64,000 nt of DNA from contig NZ_JAEEGA010000017.1 in assembly GCF_017829975.1 (NCBI RefSeq), positions 62,001 through 126,000 on the forward strand, given 5' to 3'. Of this stretch, positions 20,453 to 29,991 are shown piece after piece. Position 1 is the stretch's first letter; each line of letters begins with the position of its first letter. The translations under genes and the position numbers were made by a program. The DNA comes from Vagococcus allomyrinae. GTDB lineage: Bacteria; Bacillota; Bacilli; Lactobacillales; Vagococcaceae. The notes under the pieces were generated by a model. The model worked only from the letters and a program-made list of their open reading frames with translations, ran no database searches and was not told the origin of the DNA.

Positions 20453-21315
20453 CTTTTATTCCCCCGTATCTGATATTTCTCAAACAATGGCGAAAAAAAC
20501 GCCTGTGCTTCTCGAATTCGTTCCAATGGTTCATCATCTTCTTCTGACCACATTTCAATAGTATAACAGCCATCATAATCAAGATTCGTTAACAATTGGA
20601 ACAACCCATCAAAATCAACCACACCTGAACCAAAGGGCACATCTTTAAATTTGCCTGGATAATCAGCTGTGACAGCAAAACTATCTTTCAAATGAACGTG
20701 GGTAATCAAGTCCACATGTTGCTCAATATCCGTCGCCACATTTTCGGGTGACCAAGCTGATAAATTCCCCAAATCAGGATAGGCTTGTAACCAAGGTGAT
20801 TTAATTCGCCGTTTAATTTGGTAAATTTTTTCTAAGCTATTTATAAACGGATCATCCATTGTCTCCAAATCTAGCATGACATCTTTAGTTGCCGCATATT
20901 TCACCAGCGTTGCCAAATTCATCATAAAAGCTTCTCGTGTTTTGACACTTTTTTCTTCATAAAAAACATCATAACCTGCTAATTGAATGTGCCGAATACC
21001 CAGTTTTTCGCAAAGATTGATGGCTTGTTTCCCTATTTCCAAAGATTTTTTTTGAATCGCTAATTTTTGCGCTCCCAAGGGATAGCGGCGATGAGCAGAC
21101 AACATCAATGTTCGCAAAGGAATTCCTGTCTGTTCAACAGCCCAACGAACTTCGGCTATTTCAGCTGCCGTCCATGACAATCGCGCCAGTCGTTCAGCTG
21201 ATTCATCAATTGAAAACTCTAAAAAATCAAACCCAAGCTCTTTTACTAAGGTTAACTTTTCAAGCCAAGATAATGCTTTAGGTAGTGCTTTTTCATAAAT
21301 GCCGATTTCTGCCAC
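20437..21315 (-). CDS. L-ribulose-5-phosphate 3-epimerase (UlaE/SgaU family)
   Basis: 292 aa from the GTG at 21315, which has GGAGG seven bases before it (a GTG at 21321 is too close to that site). TIM barrel. It converts L-xylulose-5-P to L-ribulose-5-P. GIYEKALPKALSW, FDFLEFSIDE, LSAHRRYPLG, LDLETMDD, YPDLGNLSAW and HVHLKDS match the SgaU family, including the acidic metal ligands. The neighbouring AraD-type gene catalyses the next step and the FGGY kinase could make the substrate. Confidence 0.9.
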   Translation of the reverse strand: MAEIGIYEKALPKALSWLEKLTLVKELGFDFLEFSIDESAERLARLSWTAAEIAEVRWAVEQTGIPLRTLMLSAHRRYPLGAQKLAIQKKSLEIGKQAINLCEKLGIRHIQLAGYDVFYEEKSVKTREAFMMNLATLVKYAATKDVMLDLETMDDPFINSLEKIYQIKRRIKSPWLQAYPDLGNLSAWSPENVATDIEQHVDLITHVHLKDSFAVTADYPGKFKDVPFGSGVVDFDGLFQLLTNLDYDGCYTIEMWSEEDDEPLERIREAQAFFSPLFEKYQIRGNKRCWSH

Positions 21316-21317
21316 CT

Positions 21318-22865
21318 TCACCCCTCCATTTCTCTATTTATCTTGTTTAGGTCATCCCAGATTGTCATATGGGAATAAATTATTTTCTTGTATAGTCGAT
21401 ACTTTTTCTGGTAAATGTCCCGGAAACTCGCTCTAGGCTCGAACCTCTTTTTAATCCTCATAGTCTGAGCCATTACTGTGGCTATCTCTGACTCATTCCC
21501 TAAAGCATAGACAGCTAAGATCATGCCCCCTAAGGCCCCCAGCTCAGTTCCTTCCACTGTTTCGACTGGTATGTTGATAATATCCGCAAATAACTGAGCC
21601 CATTGAGCTGAATTGGCCGCTCCACCAGATAATCGAATCACCTCTGGCAGCTTACCTGTGGCGATTAATTGCTCCACGTGTTGTTTATGTCCAAAAACAA
21701 TCCCTTCGTAAACGGCTTTGATCATCTCACTTTTGGAACTAGTACTACTTAGACCAATGAAGCTAGCCTTGGCCCCTTGACCACCGTTAGAGCCATAAAG
21801 GAAAGGCAAATAATACATTTTAGCAAAGTCGGGAGAGGTGTTAGCAAGCAATTCCTCCAGATCATCATAGATCGTCTTATGGTTCTCAAGCGCCCGTTGT
21901 TTCTCATCGGACAACAGGATATCAATCATCAGCTCCAAGTTACCTGCTGAAGTAGCACTAGAAGCCTCAATCAAATAACCATATTCGTTAAAAAAGCTGG
22001 GCAATAACGACATCATTAACTGACTACTTGGCATAATTGGCTTAGCACTGGGGTAAACATTAATACTCCAAGTACCAGCGATCAAACTAAAACTAGCCGA
22101 GTTCAGAACACCTGTCGCCAATGTGCAAGCCTGAATGTCAAACAAACCACCTAAGACAGGTGTCCCTTCAGGAATTCCGGTCCGTTTAGCAACTTCTTCA
22201 GAAACTGTGGCCTGATGGTCAGTAGCATCAATTAACGGTGGTAAACAGCTTTTCATTTCAGTAATGTCAAAGAATTCAAGAATACGATCATCATATTCTT
22301 TCGTCTGAAAATTAACTAAATTATTGCCAGACGCATCCCCTCTTTCTTGTTTTAAAGAGCCTGTTAATTGATAGCGAATAAAATCTTTCGAAGATAAAAA
22401 CCAACCAATTTTTTCGTAAGTTTTTCGCTCATACTGCTTCAACCAATACAATAGTACTGGTGCTTGCGCCCCAACAATTGATTGATTAGTCAAAGGCCAC
22501 AGCTCCTCAATTCTTTCACTAAATTTTTCAGCGAGTTCTTCCCCACGCTCGTCAGTTGACAATATCCCTTGCGTAAAAATGTTTCCTTGTTGATTCAGTG
22601 GATACAGTCCTTTACCATGCCCCACAACTGAAATCGCTATGATTCTCGTTGGATCTAAGGATTCCTGTTCCACAGCCTCAAGAATCCCTTGTTGGATCGC
22701 TTCCCAAAATTCATGCAAGTCAATTTCACGAAATCCCCGTTTCACTTCCACTCCTTTCGTTGGAAAGGAGGAAACAGCTAACTGTTTCCCCGTTATATCA
22801 TGAATTACCACCTTGGTTTTCGTCCCACCAGAATCAATTGTTAAAAAAAGAGTTTTTTCATTCAT
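21318..22865 (-). CDS. FGGY-family carbohydrate kinase, probable L-xylulokinase
   Basis: 515 aa from the ATG at 22865. Sugar kinase of the hexokinase fold: N-terminal phosphate loop TIDSGGTKTKVV, sugar-site VVGHGKGLY and GGLFDIQACTL, and C-terminal ATP-site RLSGGAANSAQWAQLFADI then GTELGALGGMILA. It most resembles L-xylulokinases (LyxK). With UlaE/UlaF-type epimerases next to it, L-xylulose is the best guess, though L-ribulose or a related ketose is possible. Start ambiguity: a GTG lies three codons upstream. The stop overlaps the 3-epimerase start region. Confidence 0.85.
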   Translation of the reverse strand: MNEKTLFLTIDSGGTKTKVVIHDITGKQLAVSSFPTKGVEVKRGFREIDLHEFWEAIQQGILEAVEQESLDPTRIIAISVVGHGKGLYPLNQQGNIFTQGILSTDERGEELAEKFSERIEELWPLTNQSIVGAQAPVLLYWLKQYERKTYEKIGWFLSSKDFIRYQLTGSLKQERGDASGNNLVNFQTKEYDDRILEFFDITEMKSCLPPLIDATDHQATVSEEVAKRTGIPEGTPVLGGLFDIQACTLATGVLNSASFSLIAGTWSINVYPSAKPIMPSSQLMMSLLPSFFNEYGYLIEASSATSAGNLELMIDILLSDEKQRALENHKTIYDDLEELLANTSPDFAKMYYLPFLYGSNGGQGAKASFIGLSSTSSKSEMIKAVYEGIVFGHKQHVEQLIATGKLPEVIRLSGGAANSAQWAQLFADIINIPVETVEGTELGALGGMILAVYALGNESEIATVMAQTMRIKKRFEPRASFRDIYQKKYRLYKKIIYSHMTIWDDLNKINREMEG

Positions 22866-22879
22866 GATCAACACTGTCC

Positions 22880-23860
22880 TTATGCTCTATTTTTCATTAC
22901 AGGATCTTCTGCCTCGGCGATAGAAGTCACTGCCTCTTGATTAAAATAAACTTTTTGCGCATTGTGATAAAAAACATCTGCTAATTCTTGCTCAGTAAAG
23001 ATATCCGTTTGTTCCAGCCAAGTTGCCAAATGGTGATAACTATTAAACGTTGCTGACCAAGGAGCATCGGTTCCCCATAGCAAATGATCTGCCCCGATTA
23101 TTTCTTTAGCTAAACGCACCACTGCTTGAGATTTTTCGAAAGGGTAAACTGTCTCACCATCGATGTCTTGAATGGCAGAAATATCCGAATATAAATTAGT
23201 AATCCCTTGCCACTGTTCCAACGCCGCTCTTAATCGTTCCAAGTGTGCCACATGAGGAAAAGATAGATGACAAACCACAAAATTTAAGTGAGGATAACGT
23301 TTAGCTAAATGAGCCATCGCTTCAGGTTGATAACTAATTTGGTCATAGTTGCCGTAGTCAACTGTTAAAACAAAACCAGGATAATCAGAAATAAATGCTA
23401 AAATTTGTGAGACTCGAGAATCCCTATCCAGTTTGAACGGTGTCGTGCCATGGTAACCGTGTAAACCACCACCTTCGCTAATTTCTAGCTTTAAGGCTCT
23501 AAAGCCTAAATCTTCCACATGGCGACGCACAATTTCCAAATAATTTTTAGCAAAAATATCTACTGAAAAAGCCCCAATAAACCGATCAGGATACTTTTTA
23601 ATAGACTGCCACGTATAATAATTTTGATAACCATTAAGGCTTCCTTGTAAGACGACAGCTTTTTCAATTCCCTCTTGATCCATCAATCGAATGACTGCTT
23701 CCGCTGTAAAATCCGTTTGACCGTAATCATCTGGAAGTAAATGAATAAGTGTACCGTCATCCCAAATCGCATCGCCATTTCCCAGCATATTTAAGCGACC
23801 ATTACCGTTAAAGCCTGAAATCGTGTTAACTAAGTGTAAATGTGCATCAATCTTCTTCAT
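22880..23860 (-). CDS. Amidohydrolase-family protein (amidohydrolase 2 type)
   Basis: 326 aa metal-dependent hydrolase, TIM barrel. The N-terminal DAHLHL motif gives two metal-binding His. VVCHLSFPHV gives a further His, and LLWGTDAPWS near residue 280 carries the catalytic Asp. Relatives include lactonases, decarboxylases and 2-pyrone-4,6-dicarboxylate hydrolase. In a sugar operon a lactonase role is plausible but inferred. It lies four bases from the EIIC gene and 14 from the kinase gene. Confidence 0.8.
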   Translation of the reverse strand: MKKIDAHLHLVNTISGFNGNGRLNMLGNGDAIWDDGTLIHLLPDDYGQTDFTAEAVIRLMDQEGIEKAVVLQGSLNGYQNYYTWQSIKKYPDRFIGAFSVDIFAKNYLEIVRRHVEDLGFRALKLEISEGGGLHGYHGTTPFKLDRDSRVSQILAFISDYPGFVLTVDYGNYDQISYQPEAMAHLAKRYPHLNFVVCHLSFPHVAHLERLRAALEQWQGITNLYSDISAIQDIDGETVYPFEKSQAVVRLAKEIIGADHLLWGTDAPWSATFNSYHHLATWLEQTDIFTEQELADVFYHNAQKVYFNQEAVTSIAEAEDPVMKNRA

Positions 23861-23863
23861 TGG

Positions 23864-25336
23864 TTATTCCTCACTTTCACTATTTAAAAAGATTTTGTCA
23901 TGACTTTCATTCACATAGCCGGTATTTTTATCGGCCATTGCAATTAAATATTTCCAAATTGACGCCCGTTTCGTCCGTAACAACACTAAACTAGCCAGAT
24001 AAATGATAACAACTGCCCCGATAAACAATGGATTTTGTGAAACAAAAGCTAAGAAAATCAAACCGTTCAACGGACGAGCAATTAGGTTAAAACTCGTAAT
24101 CAAGACGACGCCCGTTGGCAAAGCTGGACCATACTGGGCCACGGCTTGGGTATACCACTCTGCAATTGGGGAGGCGATATACAAACCTAAACTAAACCAA
24201 ACCATCCCGTTTAAGATAGCCTTTAGCATATTTCCACGAGATAGAGCGATAAAGGGTTGAATCATAAAAGGTAACGCAATCAGATCGACTACTGGCATTG
24301 TCCGATTACCTGGCAAAATAAAGGCAATAATTACCATAATCGGAATCAAAATAGTCCCAGCAATAATAGTCGCTGGTTCACCGAAACCAACTCCATCGTC
24401 AACACCAATAAACCACCGTTTGGGACTAAATCTCGACTCCGTTTCATCTAATTCATCTGACTCTTCGATTTTCATGGCTTCTGCTAATGGAACAAAGGCT
24501 TTGGCGAAAACACCAGTAATTAATGGAAAGATTGTCATCACCGCCGCTAAAGAAATCGAAAAGTTTAAAATAGAGCCCCAAGCCGAAAGTTGATTTAATT
24601 CTTTGATGTTCGCTAAAAAGCCAATAATAAAGCCTAGTAAAGCACCTAACGTGGCTGGTTCACCAAAAACGCCTAATTTCTTTTTAAATGCTTCTGGCGT
24701 CATTTTAACTTTATTAACACCTAATAAATTCCATATCGGGTCTAAAATAATCGCCGGAATAAACATTTCAGTATTATGCAGTGAATTAATTGTCGCATTC
24801 GGCACCCCATAATAGGCTGACCAGCTATCAGCCAACATTTCCGAAATAACCAATGAATACAACAGCATAAAGGTCATCAGGGCAATGGACAACCACCAGC
24901 TACCTGTTGCAACATAGGCAACTGACCCCCAAATCATAAAACCAAAATTATTCCACAAATTGGCAGGCGCAAAAATTTTGGTGATTTTAAACGTAAATAA
25001 TACGACTTGTAAAATCAAGGCAATAACGAAGAATGCAAGTCCTACTGTTGACCCAAAAGCCGCAACTGAGCCAGCCTGCCATCCATTATCAAAAATCGGC
25101 AAATTAATTCCTGTACTATCAACTAATTTCGAAATAACACTTGTGGCAGTTGGCAAAAAGGAACCAATTACCCAACCAAATCCAGTTAAGCCAATCCCCG
25201 CATAAAAAGCACTCATCATCGCCTTATTTACTTTAACTTTCATGATTAACGCAACGATGAAAATCATAATTGGCACAACAATGGCGGCGCCAAATGTTGC
25301 TTGGATATTATTAATAACCTCTAAGATATTTTCCAC
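23864..25336 (-). CDS. PTS EIIC of the galactitol (GatC) family, no EIIA/EIIB nearby
   Basis: 490 aa with about a dozen hydrophobic segments. FGAAIVVPIMIFIVALIM, MMSAFYAGIGLTGFGWVIGS, YGVPNATINSLHNTEMF and the two FGEPAT segments are typical of the GAT family of EIIC permeases. It is slightly longer than GatC (~450), with a charged loop DELDETESRFSP and a hydrophilic tail. The start is a GTG with GGGGGAG upstream. No EIIA or EIIB gene is in the operon. Either it uses subunits encoded elsewhere, or it works as a PTS-independent carrier feeding the FGGY kinase. Confidence 0.85.
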   Translation of the reverse strand: MENILEVINNIQATFGAAIVVPIMIFIVALIMKVKVNKAMMSAFYAGIGLTGFGWVIGSFLPTATSVISKLVDSTGINLPIFDNGWQAGSVAAFGSTVGLAFFVIALILQVVLFTFKITKIFAPANLWNNFGFMIWGSVAYVATGSWWLSIALMTFMLLYSLVISEMLADSWSAYYGVPNATINSLHNTEMFIPAIILDPIWNLLGVNKVKMTPEAFKKKLGVFGEPATLGALLGFIIGFLANIKELNQLSAWGSILNFSISLAAVMTIFPLITGVFAKAFVPLAEAMKIEESDELDETESRFSPKRWFIGVDDGVGFGEPATIIAGTILIPIMVIIAFILPGNRTMPVVDLIALPFMIQPFIALSRGNMLKAILNGMVWFSLGLYIASPIAEWYTQAVAQYGPALPTGVVLITSFNLIARPLNGLIFLAFVSQNPLFIGAVVIIYLASLVLLRTKRASIWKYLIAMADKNTGYVNESHDKIFLNSESEE

Positions 25337-25351
25337 ACTTATCTCCCCCTT

Positions 25352-26299
25352 TTAATGACTTACGACGTTGACTGGCTTACCTTCAAAAAACGAGATAATA
25401 TTAGCAGCCGCTTCCGTTGCAATTTCTTGCCGCCCAGCAACCGTACCTGTTCCAGCATGTGGCGCCATGATAACCGTTGGCAATGTCCGTAAAGCTTCAC
25501 TGACCCTTGGCTCATTCTCAAAAACATCTAAGCCAGCCCCGGCAATCTCGTGATGTTTCAGAGCTGATACTAAGGCTGCTTCTGACACGATTGGCCCCCG
25601 AGCAGCATTGACCAAATAAGCTGAAGATTTCATCTTTTTAAATGTCTCTTCATTAAAAATTCCTCGGGTAGACTCAAGTAACGGCGCATGAATGGTGATA
25701 ACATCGGCTTCTGACAACATAGTATCAAACTCAACGTAGGTAGCATTAGTCGCTTTCTCAACTTTTTCTGGCAATTTAACATGATCGTGATAAATAATCT
25801 TCATGCCAAAAGCGTCAGCATACTTTGCAACAGTTTGACCAATACGACCAAAGCCATACACACCAAGCGTTTTTTGATCCAGAGTCAATCCTTGATATCT
25901 TTCCTCACTGACATCAACCCAGCTGCCACTCCGGACAATCGAATCGTATTCATGAAGCCTTTTCGCAGCAGCCAAAATCAAACTAAATGTCAATTCCGCC
26001 GTCGCCACTCTAACCGATTGAGGAGAGTTTGACACCGTAATCCCTTGTTCTGCGGCTGCAGTCAAATCGACATGATCAAATCCGACGCCATTAACCGAAA
26101 TAATGGCTAAATTTTTCCCTGCTTCAATAAATTCTTTATCAGCTGTCATGCCCATTAAAATAACCCCATCATATTCAGATAAATGTTCCAAAACCCACGA
26201 TCGTTTAAAAGGAATCTCTGAATAGGTCACCTCGCATTTTTTTTCCAGTTCTGCTAAACCAGCTTTTGACACAATTCCTGTCACTAACACTTTTTTCAT
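25352..26299 (-). CDS. D-isomer-specific 2-hydroxyacid dehydrogenase
   Basis: 315 aa NAD(P)-dependent reductase/dehydrogenase. The Rossmann motif is GVYGFGRIGQTVAKYA (near 145-160). The catalytic triad is visible: Arg in NAARGPIV, Glu in DVFENEP, and His in MAPHAGTGT. It resembles phosphoglycerate, glyoxylate and 2-ketogluconate reductases. In this operon a keto-acid sugar such as a 2-keto-aldonate is a reasonable substrate, by inference. ATG start with AAGGAG upstream. Confidence 0.88.
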   Translation of the reverse strand: MKKVLVTGIVSKAGLAELEKKCEVTYSEIPFKRSWVLEHLSEYDGVILMGMTADKEFIEAGKNLAIISVNGVGFDHVDLTAAAEQGITVSNSPQSVRVATAELTFSLILAAAKRLHEYDSIVRSGSWVDVSEERYQGLTLDQKTLGVYGFGRIGQTVAKYADAFGMKIIYHDHVKLPEKVEKATNATYVEFDTMLSEADVITIHAPLLESTRGIFNEETFKKMKSSAYLVNAARGPIVSEAALVSALKHHEIAGAGLDVFENEPRVSEALRTLPTVIMAPHAGTGTVAGRQEIATEAAANIISFFEGKPVNVVSH

Positions 26300-26321
26300 T
26301 CTAATCCTCTCCTTAAATAAA

Positions 26322-27350
26322 TTAAGATTCTACATAAATGGCAACTTGATTGATTTCACGATTGGCTGACACAAGAAGATCCTGTTGATTTTTCTGAAAC
26401 ACAGTGGTATTAGTCGATCCGACTTGTTCATCAATTTTTACCAGCTCAACTTGAACTTCCCCAAATTCTTCCCTTACCTTTAACAAATAATAATCTTGTT
26501 TCCCCTCACGATTACCAAAAACGAAACAGGCCTCTCCATTAAACACCCCTCCCCAAATAGAGTGAGCAAAAGGAAATTTTCCCGAAATTTCTTTAATCGC
26601 TTGAAAACGATCGTTTAAGATGGTTAACGTTTGACCGTGAAAGTTATTAATCACTAAATAATAATTGAATTTACCGTCATCATCTGTATCAATTGCGGCA
26701 ATATCTGATACCGGTAAGTCATAGACTTTTGTTAACTGCCAGTCACTTTCTGCTGAAGGGTATCTTAGACAAAATACGCCTTCCTCCGATGTGACAAAAG
26801 AATACCCTTTTTCGCTAAAAGCACAGTAACCATGATTTTTCACAAGTGGTTCATCGAGTCTGGTTAACCCAATTAATTCATTTGTTTCTTGCCGGTATTC
26901 TCCGACATAGATCTGACCTGGAGTTCGCCAATCATCCGAAAATTCTTTATGTTCAGTAATCGTTGCGCCAATAAAATACATTTTGTCAGGTCCTTCAATC
27001 AAATCAAATCGATGTAAATAAGGAAAATCCATGATTTTTGTTTGATTCCAACCAGTGCCATCAAAACTGAGTTTGACTAATTCACAACTAGCTGCATTAA
27101 ACCCTGGGAAAAACCGTTGCGTGGCTAAAAAATCCAAGGAATCTGAAACTTGTACCATTGTCATCGTACCGCCGATATTTTGCCAAATTGCTTGCTTCTC
27201 ATAATTTTTGTTAAGATTATAAGCATAAGCCGAACCATTTTCTTCTTCCGATGCAGCAACGAGATAGTCCTCATTCCCTGCTTGCAAATGTAAAAGCGAA
27301 TAAACTAATGGCACATCATCACTAAATATTTTTTTGATAGTAGCTCCCAA
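26322..27350 (-). CDS. Unrecognised cytoplasmic beta-rich protein, first gene of the operon
   Basis: 342 aa without a signal peptide or membrane segment. The sequence is beta-rich with repeated Gly/aromatic strand patterns (VYSLLHLQAGNEDYLVA, FDLIEGPDKMYFIGAT, FSEKGYSFVTSEEGVFCL, AHSIWGGVFNGEACFVFG), which suggests a beta-propeller. I recognise no family. The start is a TTG with a weak ribosome site; a better start was not found. As the first gene behind the promoter it is made with the sugar enzymes, and a lactonase-like or sensor role would be a guess. Confidence 0.6.
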   Translation of the reverse strand: MGATIKKIFSDDVPLVYSLLHLQAGNEDYLVAASEEENGSAYAYNLNKNYEKQAIWQNIGGTMTMVQVSDSLDFLATQRFFPGFNAASCELVKLSFDGTGWNQTKIMDFPYLHRFDLIEGPDKMYFIGATITEHKEFSDDWRTPGQIYVGEYRQETNELIGLTRLDEPLVKNHGYCAFSEKGYSFVTSEEGVFCLRYPSAESDWQLTKVYDLPVSDIAAIDTDDDGKFNYYLVINNFHGQTLTILNDRFQAIKEISGKFPFAHSIWGGVFNGEACFVFGNREGKQDYYLLKVREEFGEVQVELVKIDEQVGSTNTTVFQKNQQDLLVSANREINQVAIYVES

Positions 27351-27369
27351 CTTTCTTTTTGATTATTCC

Positions 27370-27382
27370 GTAAGCGCTTTAC
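27370..27382. promoter_or_regulatory. cre-like catabolite repression site
   Basis: GTAAGCGCTTTAC, close to the CcpA consensus centre (AAAGCGCTTT). It lies immediately downstream of the predicted transcription start, where CcpA would block the operon. Confidence 0.65.
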
Positions 27383-27389
27383 CTTTCAC

Positions 27390-27418
27390 ATTATACACAC
27401 CTCTAAAATCTGACACAA
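27390..27418 (-). promoter_or_regulatory. Promoter of the catabolic operon
   Basis: TTGTGT (27413-27418) and TATAAT (27390-27395) on the minus strand, 17 bases apart, directly before the cre-like site and the first gene. Confidence 0.7.
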
Positions 27419-27518
27419 GAGGGGGAAATCGCTCTGTATCAAGACTTCATTAACTAAAGCGATACAGTAATTAACATCAAATTTCGCCATTAATAAAAGC
27501 AATTGATCAAAAATTTCA

Positions 27519-27534
27519 TCTAAAACGTTTTAGA
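27519..27534. promoter_or_regulatory. 16-bp perfect palindrome, candidate LacI operator
   Basis: TCTAAAACGTTTTAGA is fully symmetric with a central CG, as in LacI-family operators. It lies ~100 bp upstream of the operon promoter, so it may be a distal site or serve an unseen promoter. Confidence 0.5.
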
Positions 27535-27834
27535 AACTACATTATTATTAAAAATATTACAAATACATTACATTTTAATGATGTGAAAAATCTCGCAAGA
27601 TAAATAACAAAAAAACAGTTATTCTATGCCTCTAGCAAGAACTGGTTCACTATTTGTTTATTAGCGCAAAAGTGAGAGAAAGATTGCTTCTAATTTAAGA
27701 CACAATCATTTTCTTGATAACTAGGATTTATTCAAACTAATAAGGCTATATCAACCTCTCAGAGACCACATAAAAACTGATAATTATCATATAACTTATA
27801 ACCTCTTGAAAAAAATAGAAGTTTAATCTGCATG
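27535..27834. other. AT-rich spacer upstream of the catabolic operon
   Basis: No gene recognised. AT-rich sequence between the operator-like palindrome and the terminator of the P-ATPase gene. Confidence 0.5.
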
Positions 27835-27866
27835 CTAAAAAACAGGCACTATTATCACAGTGCCTG
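27835..27866 (-). terminator. Terminator of the cadA-like gene
   Basis: CAGGCACT (27843-27850) with AGTGCCTG (27859-27866), and a T-run on the minus strand at 27836-27842. Confidence 0.85.
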
Positions 27867-27878
27867 CTTCTCTCAATA

Positions 27879-29975
27879 CTATTTATATCTGATGACCCGG
27901 GTCGCATTCAAAATCGCTAACACCGAAACCCCAACATCTGCAAAAACAGCTTCCCACATGGTGGCAATTCCAAAAGCCCCTAGTGTTAAAAAGATCGCTT
28001 TAATGCCTAACGCAAATACAATGTTTTGCCACACGATCATCTTGGTAAATCCTGCAATATCAATCGCTTTGGCTAATTTTGATGGTTCATCTGTCATTAA
28101 AACAATATCAGCTGCTTCAATTGCTGCATCTGATCCTAGACCACCCATTGCAATGCCGATATCCGCTCTTGCTAATACAGGTGCATCATTAATTCCATCA
28201 CCAACAAATGCTAGTTTGCCATTTCCTACTTCCTCAGCCTCTAGTTTTTCGACGATAGCAACTTTATCTGCTGGCAGTAACTCCGAATAAACCTCATCGA
28301 GTGACAACTCTTTGGCAATTCTTTCAGCGATTACTTTATTATCACCTGTTAACATGACTGTTTTTTGTATTCCTTTACTTTTAAGCAACTGAATGGCTTC
28401 AACACTATCTTTTTTAATTTTATCTGAAATAACAATAACACCAGCAAATACTTTATCCACGGCAATATAAACAACAGTTCCTGTTTCCTCGTTGGGAAGA
28501 TACGCAACATGATGTTTCTGTAACAGTTTCTCATTTCCAGCTAAGACCGTCTTCCCATCAACGTTCACACTAATGCCATGGCCTGAAATTTCTTCATAAG
28601 CGTCAAGTATGTTGTGATCTATCTCCTTACCATAGGCCTTCTTAATAGACATTGCAATTGGATGATTGGATAGAGCCTCCGCTTTTGCAGCATATTCGAT
28701 TAACTGTTCATCTGTAAAACCATCCCTTGTCTGAATGGATGTAACCTCAAATACCCCTTCGGTTAAAGTTCCTGTTTTATCAAAGACAATCGTGTCCACA
28801 TTGTTCAGCGCTTCAAGATAATGACTGCCTTTTACTAAAATTCCGTGTTTAGACGCTCCACCAATACCGCCAAAAAAACCTAAAGGAATTGAAACAACTA
28901 AAGCACATGGACAGGAAATCACCAAAAAGATTAATCCTCTATTGAGCCAATCAGACCACTCCCCGCCTAAAAATAGCGGTGGAATTACTGCCAATAGTGT
29001 GGCCCCAATAACCACAACTGGTGTATAGTATCTTGAAAATTTGGTAATAAACTTTTCAGTTGGCGCTTTTTTGCTACTAGCATTCTCAACAAGGTCAATG
29101 ATTTTGGCCACCGTCGAGTCACCAAATGTTTTGGTGACTTCAATCGTTAAAACGCCATTTTGATTGATACAACCAGATAATACATTATCTCCAGCTTTAA
29201 CTTTTCGGGGGACAGATTCACCTGTTAACGCTTTTGTGTCTAACAGAGACTCACCTTCGATGACCACTCCATCAAGAGAGACCTTTTCACCGGCCTTGAC
29301 CACAATAATATCACCTATTTTTAACGTTTCAGGCTTCACTTTATTCAACTGGTTGCCTACTTTTACGTTAGCATAATCTGGTCGAATATCCATTAACTCA
29401 GTGATTGATTTTTTCGAACGTTTCACGGCGGTATCTTGAAACAACTCACCAATTTGATAGAACAGCATCACTGCCACCGCCTCTGCAAAATCACCAATCA
29501 GAAATGCACCAACTGTTGCGATACTCATTAAAAAATTCTCGTCAAACACCTGTCCTTTAAAAATATTACGAATGGCTTTTAGTAAGACGTTTCCGCCGAG
29601 AATGGCGTAACTAAGAATAAAAATCGCTAGTTTTATCCCATCACTAACACTTGCTTGCCGATTAACAAGCACGGCAATGATAAAAAACACGGCTCCAAAA
29701 ATCAATTGAAATAAAATCCGATTATCCTTAAGACGACTTGTTGGTCCTTCTTGATAGGTGTTTTTAGAAAATACAGCCACATCTGGCTCATACTTATGAA
29801 CGATCTCTTCAATCGCCATATCAAGCCCGTTATCATCTTTTTTGTCTAATGCTAATGTTGTCGTCATTAAATTTAATGTCACATTCTCAACACCAGTTAT
29901 TTTTTTAACATCCCGTTCTATCTTACCTGCACAATTGGCACAGGTTAAGCCCTCTAAGATATACTCTTTTTTCAT
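27879..29975 (-). CDS. cadA: Cd/Zn/Pb-exporting P1B-type ATPase (CadA/ZntA type)
   Basis: 698 aa membrane pump that expels soft divalent metals. The N-terminal heavy-metal domain has the GLTCANC metal site. Membrane segments follow, with the P1B-2 signature SCPCALV in the pump core. The phosphorylation site DKTGTLTEG, HP motif SNHPIAMSI, MLTGDN and GDGINDAPVLARAD are all present. The last membrane region has the usual C-terminal hydrophobic pair. It follows a CadC-type repressor by 16 bases, so it is very likely metal-induced. Confidence 0.93.
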   Translation of the reverse strand: MKKEYILEGLTCANCAGKIERDVKKITGVENVTLNLMTTTLALDKKDDNGLDMAIEEIVHKYEPDVAVFSKNTYQEGPTSRLKDNRILFQLIFGAVFFIIAVLVNRQASVSDGIKLAIFILSYAILGGNVLLKAIRNIFKGQVFDENFLMSIATVGAFLIGDFAEAVAVMLFYQIGELFQDTAVKRSKKSITELMDIRPDYANVKVGNQLNKVKPETLKIGDIIVVKAGEKVSLDGVVIEGESLLDTKALTGESVPRKVKAGDNVLSGCINQNGVLTIEVTKTFGDSTVAKIIDLVENASSKKAPTEKFITKFSRYYTPVVVIGATLLAVIPPLFLGGEWSDWLNRGLIFLVISCPCALVVSIPLGFFGGIGGASKHGILVKGSHYLEALNNVDTIVFDKTGTLTEGVFEVTSIQTRDGFTDEQLIEYAAKAEALSNHPIAMSIKKAYGKEIDHNILDAYEEISGHGISVNVDGKTVLAGNEKLLQKHHVAYLPNEETGTVVYIAVDKVFAGVIVISDKIKKDSVEAIQLLKSKGIQKTVMLTGDNKVIAERIAKELSLDEVYSELLPADKVAIVEKLEAEEVGNGKLAFVGDGINDAPVLARADIGIAMGGLGSDAAIEAADIVLMTDEPSKLAKAIDIAGFTKMIVWQNIVFALGIKAIFLTLGAFGIATMWEAVFADVGVSVLAILNATRVIRYK

Positions 29976-29991
29976 ATCATTACCTCCAGAC

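Noticed and set aside
27832-28290. 152-codon plus-strand ORF opposite the P-ATPase
   Set aside because: Shadow of the cadA-like gene, and it begins inside that gene's terminator.
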